Shown piece after piece: positions 35,773 through 44,132 of a stretch of DNA of 64,000 nt (position 1 is the first letter of the stretch; each line of letters begins with the position of its first letter). This stretch comes from Actinomycetospora chibensis (lineage in GTDB: Bacteria; Actinomycetota; Actinomycetes; Mycobacteriales; Pseudonocardiaceae), in the NCBI RefSeq assembly GCF_028737215.1, contig NZ_JAQZAM010000020.1, forward strand, positions 1-64,000, written 5' to 3'. The notes beneath the pieces are model-generated. The model saw only the letters and a list, made by a program, of their open reading frames with translations. It had not been told where the DNA came from and did no database searches. The position numbers and the translations under genes are program-made.

Positions 35773-36405
35773 ATGATGGGGCGGATGCCGATCCGCCCGC
35801 TGACCCCCGACGCCCTCACCGACGAGCTGGTCGCGGCGATCGAGCGCGCCGGGCCCGGCCGGGTCCGGGTGCTCGTCGACGGTGCCCCGCCGGCCCGGAC
35901 GGAGGTGCTGGCCGACGCTCTCGTCGACCCGCTGCGGGTGCGTTCCCGGCCTGTCGTGCGCGTGTCGGCCTGGGACTTCCTGCGCCCCGCCTCGGTGCGT
36001 CTCGAGCGCGGGCGCACCGATCCGGACTCGTTCTACGACGACTGGCTCGACGCCGGTGGGCTGGTCCGCGAGGTCCTCGCACCGTTGGGTCCCGGCGGGA
36101 GCGGGTGGGTGCTGCCGCGTCTGTGGGACGTCGACGTCGACCGCGCGGCGCGCGCCGACCGCGTCGCCGTGGCGGAGTCGGGCGTCGTGGTGGTCGACGG
36201 CCCGCTGCTGCTCGGCCGCGGCCTGCCGGCGGAGCTGGCGGTCCACCTCGCGCTCTCGGCCACCGTGCTCGAGCGCCGCACCCCGGCCGACGAGGCCTGG
36301 ACCCTGCCGGCCTACGCCCGCTACGACGACGAGGTCGACCCCCTCGCCGTCGCCGACCTCGTCGTCCGCGCCGACCACCCCGACCGCCCGGCCCTGCAGA
36401 GCTGA
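35773..36405 (+). CDS. Uridine-kinase-like protein with degenerate P-loop
   Basis: A 210-residue P-loop-kinase-like protein. The layout follows actinobacterial uridine kinase relatives (WDFLRPASVRLERGRTDPDSFYDDWLDAGGL, VVVVDGPLLL). The expected Walker A (GPDAAGKTT type) is DGAPPARTEV, without the Gly-Lys-Thr/Ser, so ATP binding is doubtful. It may be a pseudokinase or use a different donor. Starts at ATG 35773 or 35785 are possible. Confidence 0.7.
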   Translation: MMGRMPIRPLTPDALTDELVAAIERAGPGRVRVLVDGAPPARTEVLADALVDPLRVRSRPVVRVSAWDFLRPASVRLERGRTDPDSFYDDWLDAGGLVREVLAPLGPGGSGWVLPRLWDVDVDRAARADRVAVAESGVVVVDGPLLLGRGLPAELAVHLALSATVLERRTPADEAWTLPAYARYDDEVDPLAVADLVVRADHPDRPALQS

Positions 36406-36600
36406 GCGCCTGCGCCGTGCCGGCCCGGGGGCCACGCTGACGTTCATCGTCAGGAGAGCCCTCACGATCACCCGGCGGCACGTCGCGCGTGCCAGCCCTG
36501 CGTCCACGCTGGCACTCGACGCCGGAACAGCCACATCCTCGCCGGCGCCGGGCGGCCAGGACGGCCAGCGCGCGTCGTCGACGAGAGGTACGAGTCCCGA

Positions 36601-37608
36601 TCACGGTCCGCCGGACACGGTTCCGCGGGCCTCGCGGAATTGCGCCCAGACCTCGGGACGCAGCCGGCCCCGATCCGGCACCTCGATCCCGGCGCCTCGG
36701 GCCCAGGCCCGGACCTCGGCGGTCGAGGGCCCGGGGGCCATGGGCACCGTCAGCTCGGTGGTGGCGCCCGGCACTCTCGCCCCGACGGCGTGCTCGTCAA
36801 GCGCCCACGCGAGGGCGGCGGCCAGGTAGCGGAAGGTCCATTCCTCGGCCAGCGGCCTCGTCTCGGCGAAGACGATCGGGACGTCCGGCCACCGGACCTG
36901 CAGCTCGGCCAGCGAGTCGGCCACCTGGGCCGGGCGCACGCGCCGTTGGGCGAACACCTGGGACCAGCGGTCCTCGACCACGACCGCCGCGCGGGGGAGC
37001 GCCGAGAGCTCGCCCAGCGCGAAGCGCAGGCGCCCGTTCGCGACGCTCGAGATCAGGTCGGGCAGTGACTTGCGCTCGACGGAGGCCACGAGTGTGTCCC
37101 CGAGGACGACGCCGTAGTCGCCGGCCGGGAGGGCACGCCGCACGGTGCGGGTCTGCTGGGACGCGAACCGGTAGGGGTAGCGCTCGTGGGCGTCGACGAC
37201 GATCTCGATCTCGTCGGCGCCGGTCCCGTCGAGAGCGGCTGGTCGGGCGCTCGGCGTCCGGACCTGGGGACGGGCTTGCTTCCGGGTCCTGGGCGACTGC
37301 CAGAAGACCATGTCCCGCCCGCGGCCCCGGGTGTAGACGATCTGGGACCGGTTCTCCCGGGCGCGGTCGAGCACGACGTCCACGGCGGCGCCGCGTCGGG
37401 CGCACGACCGCAGGGCGACGCGTTCGACGATCTCGAGGTCGTCTCCGGCGGGCCACTCGTCGAGGTCGGCGGGATGGCAGTACAGCGCCGTGGTCCGCGG
37501 CCAGGTGCCGGACGTCCGGAACAGCAGACCGTCGCCCAGCGGTATCCACAGCAGGAAGCCCAGCGACGATCCCGGATCGGGATTGCGGGCGACGACGAGC
37601 TCCGCCAC
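36601..37608 (-). CDS. ERCC4 nuclease-domain protein with Lsr2-like tail
   Basis: A 335-residue protein. An N-terminal region of unknown fold is followed by an ERCC4/XPF-like nuclease domain at about 135-270 with the metal motif VVDAHERYPYRF, GDYGVV and VERKSLPDL. The C terminus (ELTVPMAPGPSTAEVRAWAR then GAGIEVPDRGRLRPEV) closely resembles the DNA-binding domain of the nucleoid protein Lsr2. A DNA repair or structure-specific nuclease targeted by an Lsr2-type AT-rich-DNA binder is the likely design. It is convergent with the uridine-kinase-like gene; the 195-base gap has a small GTGCCAGC hairpin at 36489-36515. Confidence 0.8.
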   Translation of the reverse strand: MAELVVARNPDPGSSLGFLLWIPLGDGLLFRTSGTWPRTTALYCHPADLDEWPAGDDLEIVERVALRSCARRGAAVDVVLDRARENRSQIVYTRGRGRDMVFWQSPRTRKQARPQVRTPSARPAALDGTGADEIEIVVDAHERYPYRFASQQTRTVRRALPAGDYGVVLGDTLVASVERKSLPDLISSVANGRLRFALGELSALPRAAVVVEDRWSQVFAQRRVRPAQVADSLAELQVRWPDVPIVFAETRPLAEEWTFRYLAAALAWALDEHAVGARVPGATTELTVPMAPGPSTAEVRAWARGAGIEVPDRGRLRPEVWAQFREARGTVSGGP

Positions 37609-37639
37609 GACCGGAACCCTAGCGGGGACCGGGCGTCGA

Positions 37640-39004
37640 TCAGCGGACCGAGCAGCCCGGGTTCAGCGTCCCCTCCGGGTCCAGCGCGGCCCGCACGCGC
37701 CGCAGGACGTCCAGGGCGCCGGGGTCGCCGAGCTCGGCGAGGTGGTGGGCCTTCGCGCGCCCGACCCCGTGCTCGCCCGACACCGCGCCGCCCAGCGCGA
37801 TCCCGGCGGCGAACACCCCGTGCAGCGTGGCCGCCAGCTGCTCCGGGTCGGGCTGGAAGACCGCGAGGTGCACGTTCCCGTCCCCGGCGTGTCCGCAGCC
37901 CAGCACCCGCGAGCCGTGGGCGTCGCCGACGGCGCGGGCCCGCCCGAGGAACGCCGCCATCGCCGAGCGCGGCACGACGAGGTCGACGATCTCGTCGGCG
38001 CCGGCCGCCTTGACCGCCCAGAACGCCTTCTCCCGCGCCTCGACCAGCCGTCGCGCCGACCCCGCGGGCAGGTCGAAAACCTCCGCGGCGCCGAGCGCCG
38101 ACAGGGTGTCGGCGAGCTCCTCGGCGTCCTCGTCGACCCGTTCCACGCGGCGCCCCGCGAGCTCGACGAGCAGGTGGTCGGCGTCCACGAGGTCCTCGGG
38201 CAGGCCGAGGGTCAGGTCGGCGGCGGCGCAGACCGCGCGCATGGTCGGGCCGTCGAGGTACTCGCACACCGACGGCGCGAGCCCCGCGCCGACGATGCGC
38301 CCGACCGCGGCGGTGACGGCGTCGGCCCCACCGGTGAACGGCGCCAGCACCGTGCGCCGGGCGGGCAGGTGCGGATGCAGGCGCACGATCACCTCGGTGA
38401 CCAGCGCGAGCGTGCCCTCCGAGCCGATGAGCAGCTGGGTGAGGTCGTACCCCGAGGAAATCTTCGCGAGCCGCCCGCCGGTGCGCACCACGGTCCCATC
38501 GGCGAGCACCGCCTCGAGACCGAGCACGTGGGCGCGGGTGACGCCGTAGCGCACCGCGCGCATCCCGCCGGCGTTGGTGGCGACGGTGCCGCCGAGCGAC
38601 GCCGACTGCTCACCGGGGTGCACCGGGTAGGTCAGCCCGTGCTCGCCCGCCGCGGCGTCGAGGACGTCGAGCGCCACCCCGGGCTGCACCACGGCGACGG
38701 CGTCGACGGGGTCGATCTCGAGGATCCGGTCCATGCGGGCGAACGACAGGAGCACCGCGCCGTCGTCGGGGGTCGCGGCGCCCGAGAGGCCGGTGCCTGC
38801 GCCCCGCGCGGTCACCGAGATGCCCGCGGCCCGGGCCGCGTTCACCACGGCGACGACCTCCTCCCGGTCGGCGGGCCACACGACGTACGCGGGTTTACCG
38901 GCCGGGACCCCGAGCGCCTCGTCGGCGCACAGGTCGGCCACCGACGGGTCGTCGCCCGCGATCACGTGCTCGGCGCCGACGGCGTCGGCGAGCGCCTGGA
39001 ACAT
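37640..39004 (-). CDS. FAD-linked oxidase (glycolate/D-lactate dehydrogenase family, GlcD-like)
   Basis: A 454-residue flavoprotein. The N-terminal FAD_binding_4 domain has VTARGAGTGLSGAA and LGGTVATNAGGMRAVRYG. The FAD-oxidase_C domain has the family motifs GCGHAGDGNVHL and SGEHGVGRAK near the end. It oxidises a 2-hydroxy acid such as D-lactate or glycolate. It stands alone, without the iron-sulfur GlcF subunit. The ATG at 39004 gives the usual length. Confidence 0.9.
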   Translation of the reverse strand: MFQALADAVGAEHVIAGDDPSVADLCADEALGVPAGKPAYVVWPADREEVVAVVNAARAAGISVTARGAGTGLSGAATPDDGAVLLSFARMDRILEIDPVDAVAVVQPGVALDVLDAAAGEHGLTYPVHPGEQSASLGGTVATNAGGMRAVRYGVTRAHVLGLEAVLADGTVVRTGGRLAKISSGYDLTQLLIGSEGTLALVTEVIVRLHPHLPARRTVLAPFTGGADAVTAAVGRIVGAGLAPSVCEYLDGPTMRAVCAAADLTLGLPEDLVDADHLLVELAGRRVERVDEDAEELADTLSALGAAEVFDLPAGSARRLVEAREKAFWAVKAAGADEIVDLVVPRSAMAAFLGRARAVGDAHGSRVLGCGHAGDGNVHLAVFQPDPEQLAATLHGVFAAGIALGGAVSGEHGVGRAKAHHLAELGDPGALDVLRRVRAALDPEGTLNPGCSVR

Positions 39005-39075
39005 CCCCGAGTCCTAGCACGATCCGCTACGCTCCGAACCGGTTGCGAAATGCAATCAGGACGAGGAGGCGTCGT

Positions 39076-39630
39076 ATGGGCCGCTTGATGTACTCGATGA
39101 TGACGACGCTCGACGGCTACACCGCCGACGCCGACGGCGACTTCGGCTGGGGCATCGAGCAGGACATGGAGCTGCACCGCTACTTCGAGGAGCTGATGCG
39201 GCCCGTCCGCACCTTCCTCTACGGCCGCCGGATGTACGAGACGATGGTCTTCTGGGAGACCGCCCACGAGCTGCCCGACGAGCCGCCGGAGATGGCCGAG
39301 TTCGCCCGGACCTGGCAGGCGGCCGACAAGATCGTCTTCTCGCGGACGCTGGAGACCGTGTCCAGCGCCCGGACCACGATCGCCCGCGACCTCGACCCCG
39401 AGGCGATCCGGGAGCTCAAGCAGGGCGGCGACCTCACCGTCGACGGCCCCGGCCTCGCCGCCGCGGCGCTCGCGGCCGGGCTCGTCGACGAGATCGGGCC
39501 GATCGTCGTCCCCGTCGTGGTCGGCGGCGGGACGCGCTTCCTCCCCGACGGCGTGCGCCTCGACCTCGAGCTCGTCGAGGAGCGGCGCTTCGACAGCGGG
39601 GCGGTCCACCTGCGCTACCGGACTCGTTAA
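39076..39630 (+). CDS. Dihydrofolate reductase/RibD C-terminal-like reductase
   Basis: A 184-residue protein of the RibD_C/DHFR-like superfamily, opening MGRLMYSMMTTLDGYTADAD with FLYGRRMYETM and VVVGGGTRFLPDG. Such proteins bind NADPH and are often of unknown substrate. ATG 39076 was chosen because GAGGAGG lies eight bases upstream; an earlier ATG at 39043 has none. It ends 11 bases before the siderophore-interacting-protein gene. Confidence 0.85.
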   Translation: MGRLMYSMMTTLDGYTADADGDFGWGIEQDMELHRYFEELMRPVRTFLYGRRMYETMVFWETAHELPDEPPEMAEFARTWQAADKIVFSRTLETVSSARTTIARDLDPEAIRELKQGGDLTVDGPGLAAAALAAGLVDEIGPIVVPVVVGGGTRFLPDGVRLDLELVEERRFDSGAVHLRYRTR

Positions 39631-39641
39631 CGTCTCCGGCC

Positions 39642-40442
39642 ATGGTGGTCCGCGACGCCCCGGTCGTCTCGCACGTCGAGCACTCCGAGCACGCCCGGCG
39701 GCCGCGGCGCGTCGAGGTGGTCGAGGTGCTCGACGTGACCCCGCGGATGCGCCGCGTGCGCCTCGCCGGCGACCTGCACGACCTGCCGGTGACGGGCCCG
39801 ACCGACCACGCCAAGCTCTTCTTCCCGCCGGCGCCGGGAGAGGAGCCGCCGGAGCCGCAGCTGACCGCCCGCGGTCTCGCCGCCCCGCCCGCGGGCACGT
39901 CCCGGCCCTACCGGGAGTACACGCTGCGCCGTCACGACCCCCCCGCAGGCACCGTCGACGTCGACTTCGTGCGCCACGGCGGCGGGCTCGCCGGGACGTG
40001 GGCCGAGGACCCGCGCGGGGCCCTGTGGCTCTACGGGCCCCGCTCGAGCGCGTCGGTCGCGGCGCGGGACTGGTACCTGCTCGGGGGTGACGAGACGGCC
40101 CTGCCCGCGCTCGCCCGCTGGCTCGACCAGCTGCCCCCGGTGCCGATCACCGTGGCCGTCGACGTCGCCGACGTCGCCGAGGAGGCCTACCTCCCCGACG
40201 TCCCGTCCCACGTCACCGTGCACTGGCGCCACCGCGACGGCGCCCCGGCGGGCACCACCGGCCTGCTCGACGACGTCGTCGCGGGCTTCACGCCCCCGCC
40301 CGGCGAGGGCTTCGCGTGGATGGGTGCCGAGGCGGGCGAGCTGCGCCCGGTCCGCCGGCGCCTGCGCGCGTTCCTGCCGACCGCGGCGGTCGACCTCGAC
40401 GGCTACTGGCGCCGCGGCGTGGCGGGCACGGGGCTGGGCTGA
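39642..40442 (+). CDS. Siderophore-interacting protein (ferric-siderophore reductase)
   Basis: A 266-residue flavoprotein of the SIP/ViuB family. The FAD-binding RPYREYTLRRHD segment is preceded by MRRVRLAGDL, and a C-terminal NAD(P)H domain includes WYLLGGDETALPAL. These enzymes reduce and release iron from imported ferric siderophores in the cytoplasm. The NRPS siderophore locus lies about 17 kb away, so a functional link is plausible but not shown. No iron box is visible upstream. Starts at ATG 39642. A hairpin follows at 40456-40487. Confidence 0.9.
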   Translation: MVVRDAPVVSHVEHSEHARRPRRVEVVEVLDVTPRMRRVRLAGDLHDLPVTGPTDHAKLFFPPAPGEEPPEPQLTARGLAAPPAGTSRPYREYTLRRHDPPAGTVDVDFVRHGGGLAGTWAEDPRGALWLYGPRSSASVAARDWYLLGGDETALPALARWLDQLPPVPITVAVDVADVAEEAYLPDVPSHVTVHWRHRDGAPAGTTGLLDDVVAGFTPPPGEGFAWMGAEAGELRPVRRRLRAFLPTAAVDLDGYWRRGVAGTGLG

Positions 40443-40455
40443 CCGGCCCACGTGC

Positions 40456-40487
40456 GTGACGTTCACGGCTGTCGCCGTGAACGTCAC
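40456..40487. terminator. Convergent terminator
   Basis: A perfect 13-bp inverted repeat (GTGACGTTCACGG at 40456-40468, complement at 40475-40487) with a 6-base loop, between the SIP gene and the convergent membrane protein gene. Confidence 0.8.
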
Positions 40488-40870
40488 TCACGGACGCGAC
40501 CGATCCAGAGCAGGCCGAGGATCGGAAGGATCACGGGGACGAAGCCGTAGCCGACGCCGAAGTCCGACCAGACCGTCGGGTCGGGGAAGTCCTCGGGCCG
40601 CAGCAGGGACAGCGTGCCGATCCCGAGGACGCCGACGAGCTCGATCACCACCGCGACGAGCGCGACCCGCCGTGCGCCGCGGGCCAGCGCCACCGCCGCG
40701 ACGAGGTAGACGGCCGCCGCGAAGGCCGAGAGCAGGTACGCCTCCGGCGCGCGCTCGAACTGCACCGCGATCTGGTAGATCGCCCGAGCACCCGCCGAGA
40801 TCGCGAACACCACGTAGACCACGAGCAGCACCCGGCCGGGACCGGCCGACAGGGATCGGGTCTCAGGCAC
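40484..40870 (-). CDS. Hypothetical membrane protein A
   Basis: A 128-residue protein with four predicted helices (VLLVVYVVFAISAG, LLSAFAAAVYLVAAVALA, VALVAVVIELVGVLGIG, FVPVILPILGLLWIG). The conserved-looking loop RPEDFPDPTVWSDFGVGYGF sits between helices 3 and 4. I do not recognise a functional family, although this layout is common among actinomycete hypothetical membrane proteins. It overlaps the upstream membrane protein gene by eight bases, so the two are probably partners. Confidence 0.75.
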   Translation of the reverse strand: MPETRSLSAGPGRVLLVVYVVFAISAGARAIYQIAVQFERAPEAYLLSAFAAAVYLVAAVALARGARRVALVAVVIELVGVLGIGTLSLLRPEDFPDPTVWSDFGVGYGFVPVILPILGLLWIGRVRE

Positions 40871-41234
40871 CGGTCACCGTCCAGACCTGCCCCGTGCGCA
40901 GCGACAGCACCGCGAGCGTGACGCCCGCGACCGCGAGCACCACCGAGCCGTAGCGGGTGCGCTCGCCGTGGGCCAGCGCCGCGCCGATGGGCAGCACGAC
41001 CAGCGTCGCGATCAGGTAGCCGACGATCTCGATGACGGCGCCTGCCGAGCGCCCGCCCAGCACGACGAGCCCGACCACGAGCACGAGCGCCTGCACGAGC
41101 GCGACGGCCTCGAGCGCCACGAGACCGAGGCGGTGCGCCTTGGTCGGGGCCTGGCCGACGACCGCGGACACCGCGCACCACAGCGCCCACGCCAGCGCGA
41201 GGGCGAGCACCGCGAAGGTGAGGCCGACGATCAT
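40863..41234 (-). CDS. Hypothetical membrane protein B
   Basis: A 123-residue protein with four hydrophobic helices (LTFAVLALALAWALWCAV, EAVALVQALVLVVGLVVLG, VIEIVGYLIATLVVLPIGAALA, VVLAVAGVTLAVLSLRT). No catalytic motif is seen. It overlaps membrane protein A and starts 32 bases after the carrier-protein gene of the biosynthetic operon ends, on the same strand, so read-through from that operon is possible. Confidence 0.75.
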   Translation of the reverse strand: MIVGLTFAVLALALAWALWCAVSAVVGQAPTKAHRLGLVALEAVALVQALVLVVGLVVLGGRSAGAVIEIVGYLIATLVVLPIGAALAHGERTRYGSVVLAVAGVTLAVLSLRTGQVWTVTGA

Positions 41235-41266
41235 GCCCGGCAGCCTACGAGCCGGTCATCCGGTGC

Positions 41267-41524
41267 TCAGCCCGTGACCCCGACCTCGGCGAGGAACGCG
41301 GCCATCGCGTCGACGCTGCGGAACCGCTCGATGTCGAAGTCGTCGAGCGGCAACCGACACCCGAAGGTGTCCTCGATCCCGACGATCAGCGTCACGAGCG
41401 CCAGCGAGTCGATCAGGCCGTCGGCGACGAGATCGGTGTCGGACGAGGGCACCTCGACCCCGAGACGGTCACGCACCAGGTCGATCAGCTGGTCGTTCAC
41501 CGCTCCGGTGCTGGCGTCCGGCAT
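41267..41524 (-). CDS. Acyl/peptidyl carrier protein (DltC-like)
   Basis: An 85-residue carrier protein. Phosphopantetheine would attach to S40 in DLVADGLIDSLAL. The helix-3 region LPLDDFDIERFRSVDAM resembles DltC-type carriers that pair with a stand-alone adenylation enzyme. It lies two bases after the adenylation gene and is the last gene of the five-gene operon. It probably carries the aminoacyl thioester on which the other enzymes act. ATG 41524. Confidence 0.9.
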   Translation of the reverse strand: MPDASTGAVNDQLIDLVRDRLGVEVPSSDTDLVADGLIDSLALVTLIVGIEDTFGCRLPLDDFDIERFRSVDAMAAFLAEVGVTG

Positions 41525-41526
41525 GG

Positions 41527-43101
41527 TCAACGTCCTCCTGTCGCGGCGCCCGCGGGGGTGAAGCGCTCCCGCAGTGCCGGGCGGTCGATCTTCCCGTTCA
41601 CGTTGTGGGGCAGGTCGTCGAGCTCGGCCCACCGCGCGGGCACCATGTAGCGCGGCACGAGCTCGGCGACGGCGCTGCGCAGCTCGGTGGGCGGGAGCTC
41701 GTGGCCCTCCGCCACCGAGTAGGCGCAGCAGATCGTCGTGCCCTCGAAGCCACCGGTGTCGACGCCCACCACGGCGCACTCCCGGATGCCGGCGACGGTG
41801 GCCAGCGCGGCCTCGATCTCGCCGAGCTCGATGCGGTAGCCGCGGCTCTTGATCTGCGAGTCGGCGCGCCCGAGGAAGTGCACGACACCGTCGACGTCGG
41901 CGCGCGCCAGGTCGCCGGTGCGGTAGAGCCGCTCGCCCGCGACGGGGTCGGCGCGGAAGGCGGCCGCCGTTTTCTCCGGGTCGCGCCAGTACCCGGGCGA
42001 GAGTCCGGCGCCGCCGATCCAGAGCTCGCCCATCTCCCCGGCGGGCACCGGAGCCATCGCCTCGTCGAGGACGTGCAGCTCCTCGCCGTCGCACGCCCGC
42101 CCGATCGGCACCGGGAGGGTCTCGTCGGCGGGGACCTCGGGCACGTCGAAGTAGCTCGACGCGATCGTCGCCTCGGTGGGGCCGTAGAGGTTGGTGAACC
42201 GGACGTGGGGCAGCCGGCGCATCCAGTGCGCGAGCACCGGCGTCGGCAGCACCTCGCCGCACCACAGGAGCCGCTCGAGGGCGGGGAAGTCGTCCTGGGC
42301 GACGGCGTCGAAGCGCGCGAGGTAGGTCAGCACGCTCGGCACCGAGAACCACTGGGTGAGCGCGCGGTCGCGGATGAAGGACGCCGTGCCGCGCGGGTCG
42401 ATCCCCAGCGACGCGGGGACGAGGTGCAGCTCGGCACCCGCGGCGAGCGTCGCGTAGATGTCGAACGTCGACAGGTCGAAGTGCAGCGGCGGGTGCCCCG
42501 AGATCCGGTCGCCGGGCTTCGCACCGAAGTGGCGCAGCGCCCAGTCCACGAACGCGAGCACCGTGTCGTGGGTGATCATCACGCCCTTGGGCGCGCCGGT
42601 GGAGCCGGACGTGAAGAGCAGGTGGGCGAGGTCGGCGGGCGCGGCGGCGGGGGCGTCCGCGGGCGCCGCGAGCAGGTCGGCGCGCGTGAAGGCGGCCGGG
42701 GCGTCGTCGATCGCGCCGACCACCGGCGGCGGACCGGGAAGCTCGGCGAGCACCTCGTCGAGCAGGGCACGCGACCCGGCGTCGACCAGCACCACCTCGG
42801 GCTCCGCGGCGCCGACGATCCGCGCCACCCGCGAGGCCGGCCCGGCCGGGTCGACCGGCACGTAGGCGCCGCCCGCGCGCAGCGTCCCGATCAGCGCCGC
42901 GACCGTCCACGGCGCCTTCTCCGCGAGCACGCACACCCGCGCGCCCGGCGTCAGGCCGTGCGCGAGCAGCACGTGCGCGACCCGGTTCACCGCGGCGTCG
43001 AGCTCGGCGTAGGTCAGGGTCTCGTCGGCGCCCACGAGCGCGGGCCGGTCGGCGTGCCGGTCGGCGGACGCGGCGAGCAGGTCCTGGAGGTGGCGGGTCA
43101 T
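41527..43101 (-). CDS. Stand-alone amino-acid adenylation enzyme
   Basis: A 524-residue ANL enzyme of the DltA/PltF type, without fused carrier or condensation domains. The core motifs are A3 FTSGSTGAPKG (163-173), A4 HFDLSTFD (207-214), A5 NLYGPTEAT (304-312), A7 YRTGDLA, A8 KSRGYRIELGEIE and A10 NGKIDRP. By eye, the pocket residues read D209, L210, F213, S253, L279, C281, L305, I313, A314, K (GrsA order). I match this to no substrate with confidence; a small amino acid is likely. It would load the adjacent carrier protein. It overlaps the monooxygenase gene (ATGA). Confidence 0.9.
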   Translation of the reverse strand: MTRHLQDLLAASADRHADRPALVGADETLTYAELDAAVNRVAHVLLAHGLTPGARVCVLAEKAPWTVAALIGTLRAGGAYVPVDPAGPASRVARIVGAAEPEVVLVDAGSRALLDEVLAELPGPPPVVGAIDDAPAAFTRADLLAAPADAPAAAPADLAHLLFTSGSTGAPKGVMITHDTVLAFVDWALRHFGAKPGDRISGHPPLHFDLSTFDIYATLAAGAELHLVPASLGIDPRGTASFIRDRALTQWFSVPSVLTYLARFDAVAQDDFPALERLLWCGEVLPTPVLAHWMRRLPHVRFTNLYGPTEATIASSYFDVPEVPADETLPVPIGRACDGEELHVLDEAMAPVPAGEMGELWIGGAGLSPGYWRDPEKTAAAFRADPVAGERLYRTGDLARADVDGVVHFLGRADSQIKSRGYRIELGEIEAALATVAGIRECAVVGVDTGGFEGTTICCAYSVAEGHELPPTELRSAVAELVPRYMVPARWAELDDLPHNVNGKIDRPALRERFTPAGAATGGR

Positions 43102-44132
43102 GCGCGGACCGCCGCTCCGGCGCGGACGAACACCTCGCCCGCGTGGCCGAGGTCCTCGGCCGCCGGCGGGATGTCCAGCACGAACACCTCCGTGCCCCGC
43201 TCGACGTAGCGCGCGACCTCGGCGGCGACGCGGTCGTGCGAGCCCACCAGGTACGGGCAGAACGACTGGTAGTTCTCGAACGGGCCGAGCCAGTAGGGCT
43301 CGGGCTCGGCGCCGAGGTCGGCCCGCGGCGTCGGAGCCGCTGCGTCCCGGGCCGCCGCGAGCTGGTGGTGCCAGTGCGAGTCCGAGACGCGCATGGCCAT
43401 GGCGTGGGCGACCTGGCCCGCGCGGTCGGCCGGGAAGCGCTCGCGGGCGACGCGCCAGGCCTCGTCGGCGTCGTCGCGGGCGATGATGCCCATCCGCACG
43501 CCGCCGCCGGTGGGTGCGTCGGCGTCGGTGACGGAACCGGCGCCGAGCGGCTCGGGGTAGCGGATGGGCGTCGCGCCGATCGCCTCGGCCGCGGCCCGGC
43601 CGGCGGGGGAGGAGCCGGAGATCAGCACCTCGGGCATGAGCTCGGGCGGCAGCGCCGGGGCCAGGCGCAGGTTGTGCACCTGGTGCCACCGCCCGTCGAC
43701 CGTCACCGTCTCCCCGCGCAGCAGGGCCGTGAGGATCTGCGTGTACTCGACGGTCCGGGCGTAGCGGTCGTCGTGCTCGGTCTGGTCGCCGAGCGCGACG
43801 AGGTCGTTCTTGAACCCGCCCGCGAGCATGTTCAGGTGCACCGAGCGGCCGTGCAGGTACGCCAGCGACGACACCATCGACGCCGCGGTGTACGGGTGCA
43901 TGTACACCGGCTGGACCGCGACGAGCGGGGCGAGCCGCTGCGTCGCCGCGATCGCCGTCTGCGACACCAGCCACGGGTCGGCGATGCCGTTGTCGGTGTA
44001 GACCAGCATGCCCGCGCAGCCGGCGTCCTCGCTCCAGCGCGCGGTGGTGGCCACCGCGTCGAGGTAGTCGGCAGCAGGCACGTCCTTGGACTGCGGGCAC
44101 GTCGAGTAGACCGTGAGTCCGGTCGGGGTCAT
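43098..44132 (-). CDS. Luciferase-like flavin-dependent monooxygenase
   Basis: A 344-residue LLM-class flavoprotein (F420 or FMNH2-dependent), recognised by CAGMLVYTDNGIADPW, VQPVYMHPYTAASMVSSLAY, HLNMLAGGFKNDLVALG, ILTALLRGETVTVDG and LISGSSPAGRAAAEAIGA. The closest style is the alkanesulfonate-monooxygenase group and the LLM enzymes of natural-product clusters. In this operon it may hydroxylate a carrier-bound amino acid. Both ends overlap neighbours by four bases (ATGA), implying tight coupling. The substrate and oxidised atom are unknown. Confidence 0.9.
   Translation of the reverse strand: MTPTGLTVYSTCPQSKDVPAADYLDAVATTARWSEDAGCAGMLVYTDNGIADPWLVSQTAIAATQRLAPLVAVQPVYMHPYTAASMVSSLAYLHGRSVHLNMLAGGFKNDLVALGDQTEHDDRYARTVEYTQILTALLRGETVTVDGRWHQVHNLRLAPALPPELMPEVLISGSSPAGRAAAEAIGATPIRYPEPLGAGSVTDADAPTGGGVRMGIIARDDADEAWRVARERFPADRAGQVAHAMAMRVSDSHWHHQLAAARDAAAPTPRADLGAEPEPYWLGPFENYQSFCPYLVGSHDRVAAEVARYVERGTEVFVLDIPPAAEDLGHAGEVFVRAGAAVRA

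Noticed and set aside
41267..43101. D-alanylation of teichoic acid by a DltA-DltC pair
   Set aside because: The two proteins look DltA/DltC-like, but there is no DltB or DltD, and the operon carries modification enzymes instead.
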